This document shows positions 60,250-64,000 of a DNA stretch of 64,000 nt, piece by piece. This stretch comes from Ruminococcaceae bacterium UBA5406. GTDB taxonomy: Bacteria; Bacillota; Clostridia; Oscillospirales; Acutalibacteraceae. The notes beneath the pieces were generated by a model. It searched no databases and had not been told where the DNA came from. It saw only the letters and a list, made by a program, of their open reading frames with translations. Made by a program: the position numbers and the translations under genes. The stretch lies in NCBI GenBank assembly GCA_002407675.1, contig DHNW01000007.1:100030-164029 (forward strand), read 5' to 3'. How positions within the stretch are numbered: the stretch's first letter is position 1; each line of letters begins with the position of its first letter.

Positions 60250-61789
60250 TCACTTCCAACAATCTAAGCGTGTCGGTTTTAAATTCTTTTGAACCATAAG
60301 CAGTTTGGACGATACCATCAATGGCTTTCACCCCAATAACGCCATCCTTGCAATAATAATTGTGGACTGTGTTTGGCGTCGGGTACCGCTTCATCATGAC
60401 CTTTGCCTGATTCATAAATCTGACAGCCTGTTCTTTGGTAAGCCCACGCTGGACTAACCGTCTTTCAGCGTGGCCGCGCCATCCTTTGATTTCAACCGGT
60501 TCAGCCGGATAAGCCTTGCCTTTATTGACAATCCCGAGTTTTTCAAGTTCCCGGTCGATCTTTACATACTCAACCGGACGGCCGTTGATGTTACGGACAT
60601 AATACTTCATGTCATTCCACTGTTCAGGTTCATTATACTTCATATTCTGAAAATCGGCAAGATTATCAGGTGCGTCTTTTCCAATGACTTTCCGGAAGGT
60701 CTTCATCTGCTCCGCGTCGGCCTTTCGGTTCCGATATTTCTTCTGCGCCGTTTCAAGGCTGTCGGCGCCGTACTTTTCGCTGATATCCTTGCGCCATTTT
60801 TCATAGTTCATATCCGCTGGTACTCTGTAGTTGCGTCCGGTTTCCGGATCCCGCGCCGTGCGGCTGCCGCCATCAGCTTCCGAGCCTGGAATCTTCGGCG
60901 TAATGGTGCAGCGGTCGTTCGGGTGCATTGGTGGCAGGTTCACACCGGTCTGTGCTTCCGATACTTTGAAAACTTTCAGGTCCAGTGCTCCGCAGACGGC
61001 GCAGGTCCGGGCATCCAGCGTAGCAAGGTAAGTATATTCTTTGACGCCCATTGCTTTGTAGGACTGGATTGCCGCATCGTTGTGCATCCGGTTAACTTCC
61101 GTCCGGACAAGCCGCGCGGCAGCGTAAGCGCCGACGTTCATCAGGTCTGACAGCTCCGTGGCCATCTGCTGAATGGACTTTCCCGCCGTGACTCCGGCGT
61201 CAATAATCTTTCCACCTTCTGACGCCAGCACGTCACGGTTTTTCCAGACACGGGAAGAATAATTCTCGCCCTTCCATTTGTTCTGGACCGCCTGATTGAC
61301 AACGGCCTGCAAAAGCGGGGTGACCGTCGTTCCCGGAACATCTGGCAGCGTGTCATACATGGTTTTGTAGTAAGAATCGTCATAGGCTTTCACCAGCTGC
61401 CCGGAACCGGCCTTTTCTTCCCCTGCGGCCAGCTTGTCAAGTTCCGCTTCAATCGCCCGGCGCGCGGCCTGCAGGCGGCTGATTCGGTATCCGTAAGCCG
61501 GAGCGTTCAGCTTTGCAAGGGTCTCCGCGTCACCGGTTTCTTCATATAATTTTTGGAGATCAGCCATCAGCTCGGCGGTTTCCTGAGCGGATAACAGTTC
61601 CCGGGCTTCTTTCTCGCTGATACCCGTATACTTCCGATAATTCTGGAAGATGCGGTCCATCATCCGAACAAGCTCTTTGTCCGCGTCGCCATACATTACG
61701 GCAAGCCGTTTCAGCGTGTCCTTTGTGCCGTCGTGCGATTCTGCTTCACGCTGCAAGGCACGCAGCGCCCAGTATTCATCCGACTTCAT
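60221..61789 (-). CDS. Phage minor head (SPP1 gp7-like) morphogenesis protein
   Basis: 522 residues from ATG 61789; a longer frame to 61918 adds a hydrophobic stretch that lies inside the preceding small gene. The conserved minor-head domain, about 250-345, contains VGAYAAARLVRTEVNRMHND, LATLDARTCAVCGALDLKVF and LPPMHPNDRCTI, with histidine and cysteines as in the SPP1 gp7/Mu F group. The C-terminal about 100 residues (GWRGHAERRLVQRGLTKEQA, then IDGIVQTAYGSKEFK) look like a separate fused domain of phage or toxin type. It follows the portal gene, as in SPP1. Confidence 0.88.
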   Translation of the reverse strand: MKSDEYWALRALQREAESHDGTKDTLKRLAVMYGDADKELVRMMDRIFQNYRKYTGISEKEARELLSAQETAELMADLQKLYEETGDAETLAKLNAPAYGYRISRLQAARRAIEAELDKLAAGEEKAGSGQLVKAYDDSYYKTMYDTLPDVPGTTVTPLLQAVVNQAVQNKWKGENYSSRVWKNRDVLASEGGKIIDAGVTAGKSIQQMATELSDLMNVGAYAAARLVRTEVNRMHNDAAIQSYKAMGVKEYTYLATLDARTCAVCGALDLKVFKVSEAQTGVNLPPMHPNDRCTITPKIPGSEADGGSRTARDPETGRNYRVPADMNYEKWRKDISEKYGADSLETAQKKYRNRKADAEQMKTFRKVIGKDAPDNLADFQNMKYNEPEQWNDMKYYVRNINGRPVEYVKIDRELEKLGIVNKGKAYPAEPVEIKGWRGHAERRLVQRGLTKEQAVRFMNQAKVMMKRYPTPNTVHNYYCKDGVIGVKAIDGIVQTAYGSKEFKTDTLRLLEVIDRYVPDHK

Positions 61790-61982
61790 TAGAATCACTA
61801 TCCGAGGATTCGGGTTCAAAATCAGGGCACGTATTGCCGTGATTCCAAGTACAATCACGGCCAAAATGGCGTATACAGCAAGTATCAGCAGCGCCTTTTG
61901 CCGAATCATCTTTTGCACATCTCATGCAAAGACAGTTTGCTGTTAAATCAGCTAAACAGCCAATATGGTGTTTACCTTTCAC
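61776..61982 (-). CDS. Cysteine-rich small protein between portal and minor head genes
   Basis: 68 residues. Nine cysteines (GCLADLTANCLCMRC, TCCIRHFGRDC, TCPDF) and an acidic tail. It starts within the portal stop (ATGA) and overlaps the minor head start by 14 nt, which strongly supports translation. Probably a metal-binding protein; role unknown. Confidence 0.7.
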   Translation of the reverse strand: MKGKHHIGCLADLTANCLCMRCAKDDSAKGAADTCCIRHFGRDCTWNHGNTCPDFEPESSDSDSNEVG

Positions 61983-63556
61983 GTTCCATCATCCCCCTTA
62001 TCACCGCCGGGTGGCACGTCATCATTGCCGAACATCTGGCTGCGCCGCTTATCCTGTTGTGCCTGCTGCGCTTCAAGGTCTTTTTGGGCCTGTTCCGCGT
62101 CGTCGACAAGCGGATGGTGCGCAAGCAGAATCTTATCGGGCACAAGTCCGCGGGACTGCATAATCATGCTGACCGTCTCCGCGTCGTTTACGATCATCGT
62201 CTTATTGACCGTCACAACAATTTTGGAACTGTTGTAATTCGTACCGTTCCGGCGGTTCATATCGTCCGTCAGGAACCAGAACAGGTCTTTCAGAGCCTTT
62301 TTCAGCTTGAGGATCAGTGGATTGGCTTTCAGGTTGAGCTGCGTGTATTTGAATTTCAGCGCAACGCCGGAAGGATTGTTTCCAAGCTGTTCGTCGCTTG
62401 TATCAATGCCCATGCCAAAATGGTAAATATCGTGCCGGAGCATATCGAGCCACTTGCAGCGCTCCTCCACAGAAAGCGTGACCTGCTGTGCAGTTACGCC
62501 GTCACCAGCATCACCGCCCGATACGTTCACGACCTTGTTTATCTGCAGGCGCTTCACGATTTCCCGCGCTGTTTCACCGCCAAACCCCTTGACGATCCAG
62601 TACAGCGCCACAAGATCAATCTGGTCATTTGTCGTAGCGCTGGAAATCATATCGTAAGCATCAATCAGGGACTTAATGCCGCAGGGTTGGCCGTTCTCAT
62701 CCTGCCCGCCGAGATCACTCGTCGCTTCGCTGTTGTTGTAGAGCGGAACCCATGGCACACGCCCCCAGCTGTGCGCTTCCCGGCTTGTTTCCGCGCCGTC
62801 AACCGTTGTCACATTCCACCAGTGCGGTGCCGGATTAACCGGATAAGCCGGGTCCAGCAGATAATTGCCGTGGTCATCCTGGACGTAATAGGTCACGTCG
62901 TGGTCTGTCCACCATTCGACTTTATACCGCTTCACCGTTTCACCGCTGCTGACAACATCAAACGTATAGAACCGGACAACGTCTTCCAGTACCCGCTGAT
63001 GTTCGGAATCATAAAAAGCAACGACCTCATTTGCCGGCACGACAATGTAATGCAGGGAGCCGTCCGGGTCGTAGTACGGATGCACCCAGCCGACGCCCTT
63101 TTTTGACGCTTCCTTCACCCAGTCCGTCAGCATATCCGGGAATTCTTCGTCGGTCGTAATATTCGTGACGGCCGTTTCAAAATCTTTGTCATCTTCGACG
63201 CTGACGGTCGGCGGCTTTCCGACTATGTACCCGACCTTCTGGTCGACCAACAGCCGGAAAAACGGGTGGATGTTGTGCATATTCGAATTGTTGGAATTCG
63301 TGATCGTCTGGGCTATTTCATGGTCTTTCCCGTCGTCGCTGTTCTCGGCGAGAACCTTATCATAGACAACCGACTGCCGGAAATCATGGTTCAGGATATC
63401 GTGCCGGCCGGCGTAATAGCGCTCGCCGACAGCCATAAACCTCTGCTTTTCATCTACAGACCAGTCACGCAGAATCAGCTTGATGATCTCCGACTGATTC
63501 AGCCTGCCTTCAATGGTCAGTCTGGCTTTTATCAGGTCTAAGTCGCTTATGTACAT
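61979..63556 (-). CDS. Portal protein (SPP1 gp6-like)
   Basis: 525 residues. Features of the SPP1-type portal family: an N-terminal FMAVGERYYAGRHDIL, HPFFRLLVDQKVGYIVGKPP, the clip/stem region EIVKRLQINKVVNVSGGD, and an acidic, glutamine-rich C-terminal tail. Forms the dodecameric DNA gate at the capsid vertex. 3 nt after the terminase gene. Confidence 0.94.
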   Translation of the reverse strand: MYISDLDLIKARLTIEGRLNQSEIIKLILRDWSVDEKQRFMAVGERYYAGRHDILNHDFRQSVVYDKVLAENSDDGKDHEIAQTITNSNNSNMHNIHPFFRLLVDQKVGYIVGKPPTVSVEDDKDFETAVTNITTDEEFPDMLTDWVKEASKKGVGWVHPYYDPDGSLHYIVVPANEVVAFYDSEHQRVLEDVVRFYTFDVVSSGETVKRYKVEWWTDHDVTYYVQDDHGNYLLDPAYPVNPAPHWWNVTTVDGAETSREAHSWGRVPWVPLYNNSEATSDLGGQDENGQPCGIKSLIDAYDMISSATTNDQIDLVALYWIVKGFGGETAREIVKRLQINKVVNVSGGDAGDGVTAQQVTLSVEERCKWLDMLRHDIYHFGMGIDTSDEQLGNNPSGVALKFKYTQLNLKANPLILKLKKALKDLFWFLTDDMNRRNGTNYNSSKIVVTVNKTMIVNDAETVSMIMQSRGLVPDKILLAHHPLVDDAEQAQKDLEAQQAQQDKRRSQMFGNDDVPPGGDKGDDGT

Positions 63557-63559
63557 GGG

Positions 63560-64000
63560 TTACACCACCCTCACATTCTTCATATCGTCTTCCATAGCAT
63601 AGCGGACCGCGTCGATTGCGTGGTTGTTTTTATCAGGGTAACCGGCTTTAAAATTCCCGTTTGCGTCCCGTTCAAGCTCATACCCAATAAACTCCCGTGC
63701 GGCGTTTGGGCAGCGTTTATCGTCTATAATGATTTCATCAAGGCCCTGCAGCCAGTGGATACCATAATCCACACTGTCAGGGCCTTTCTTCGCGCCGCGG
63801 ACCCGCAGGCCGTAGCCCCGGACTTCAGCAATGCTTTTCGGTTCTGCGGAATCACAGACAATATCTTTGCCCTGCCCACCGTGCTGCTTTACCTGTTTAG
63901 CCGCTGCAAAATTCGTAAGGCCGACTTTATAAACTTCGTCATAAATCAGCAGGCGGCGCTTCTTGCGGTCATATCCGCAGGCAGCAAAGCAAAACGGATC
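63560..64000 (-). CDS. Terminase large subunit (C-terminal nuclease part only)
   Basis: 146 residues visible; the gene continues past the right edge. The RNase H-like nuclease domain shows LLIYDEVYKVG, IVCDSAEPKSIAEVR with the catalytic Asp, and the final acidic DAVRYAMEDD. It packages DNA into the prohead through the portal. The family identification rests on these motifs and the adjacent portal gene. Confidence 0.9.
   Translation of the reverse strand, partial: DPFCFAACGYDRKKRRLLIYDEVYKVGLTNFAAAKQVKQHGGQGKDIVCDSAEPKSIAEVRGYGLRVRGAKKGPDSVDYGIHWLQGLDEIIIDDKRCPNAAREFIGYELERDANGNFKAGYPDKNNHAIDAVRYAMEDDMKNVRVV

Larger units (their letters stand above)
42778..64000. mobile_element. Prophage, siphovirus type (left part; continues beyond window)
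   Basis: Contiguous structural module on the minus strand in standard order from terminase (right edge) to holin/endolysin (left), with an accessory defence gene at the left edge. The boundary is drawn after tRNA-Ser(GCU) because everything leftward is metabolic; the exact att site was not identified. No integrase, repressor, replication or small terminase genes are in view; they should lie to the right. Plus-strand morons interrupt it at two places. Confidence 0.85.

Noticed and set aside
61898..63106. 402-codon plus-strand frame opposite the portal gene
   Set aside because: Antisense shadow; no start site, and the portal frame is conserved.

Overview
The window looks like chromosomal DNA of a Gram-positive, anaerobic clostridium, probably in the Oscillospiraceae/Ruminococcaceae range. 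This is inferred from the rnfCDGEAB order behind an apbE/NusG-II/Gx-transporter block, a T-box leader, LacI-type sugar regulators, CUT1 ABC importers without a linked ATPase, strong GGAGG ribosome binding sites and frequent TTG starts. No 16S gene is present, so the species cannot be named.

Layout. 1-7264: CTP synthase (partial, minus) diverges from a Ppx/GppA-like protein, polyphosphate kinase, a phosphofructokinase and a secreted phospholipase-D-fold nuclease. 7319-14588: one operon from a consensus promoter to a terminator, apbE, NusG-II protein, Gx transporter, then rnfC-D-G-E-A-B, the ferredoxin:NAD+ ion pump and its flavin-loading enzyme. 14713-15900: NAD(P)-dependent malic enzyme. 15974-33773: plant-polysaccharide catabolism: SGNH esterase, GH42 beta-galactosidase, DUF2264 protein, abfA-araB-araD (no araA in view), an ArsR-type regulator, a LacI regulator with a CUT1 ABC importer, and a GH94 cellobiose phosphorylase whose conserved N-terminus begins at ACG rather than ATG.

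33859-39452: a methionine/one-carbon operon (metF, separate MetH-reactivation protein, metH lacking that domain, NIF3/YqfO-like protein) behind a T-box leader. Divergent from it is a DUF4430 protein plus an ECF S component, plausibly cobalamin uptake feeding MetH. 39560-42335: lacI-kduD-kduI, a uronate module with a palindromic operator at its promoter. 42567-42777: two tRNA-Ser genes.

43069-64000: the left part of a siphovirus-like prophage, almost all on the minus strand, read from the right edge leftward: terminase large subunit (partial), portal, minor head protein, scaffold, major capsid, connectors, tail tube, tail assembly chaperone with a canonical -1 frameshift site, tape measure, tail tip, BppU-like fibre, GH25 endolysin and holin. 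An AT-rich AIPR-family phage-resistance gene with its own promoter sits between the lysis end and the tRNAs. Plus-strand moron genes with their own promoters interrupt the structural genes at 51040-52366 and 59533-59727. The head-tail connector carries an in-frame amber codon, so the prophage may be defective. Integrase, lysogeny genes and the right end lie outside the window.

No wholly novel multi-gene system is proven. The best leads are the putative B12-uptake pair facing the T-box met operon, the prophage-edge AIPR gene, the moron cassette, the amber-interrupted connector and the ACG-start GH94.
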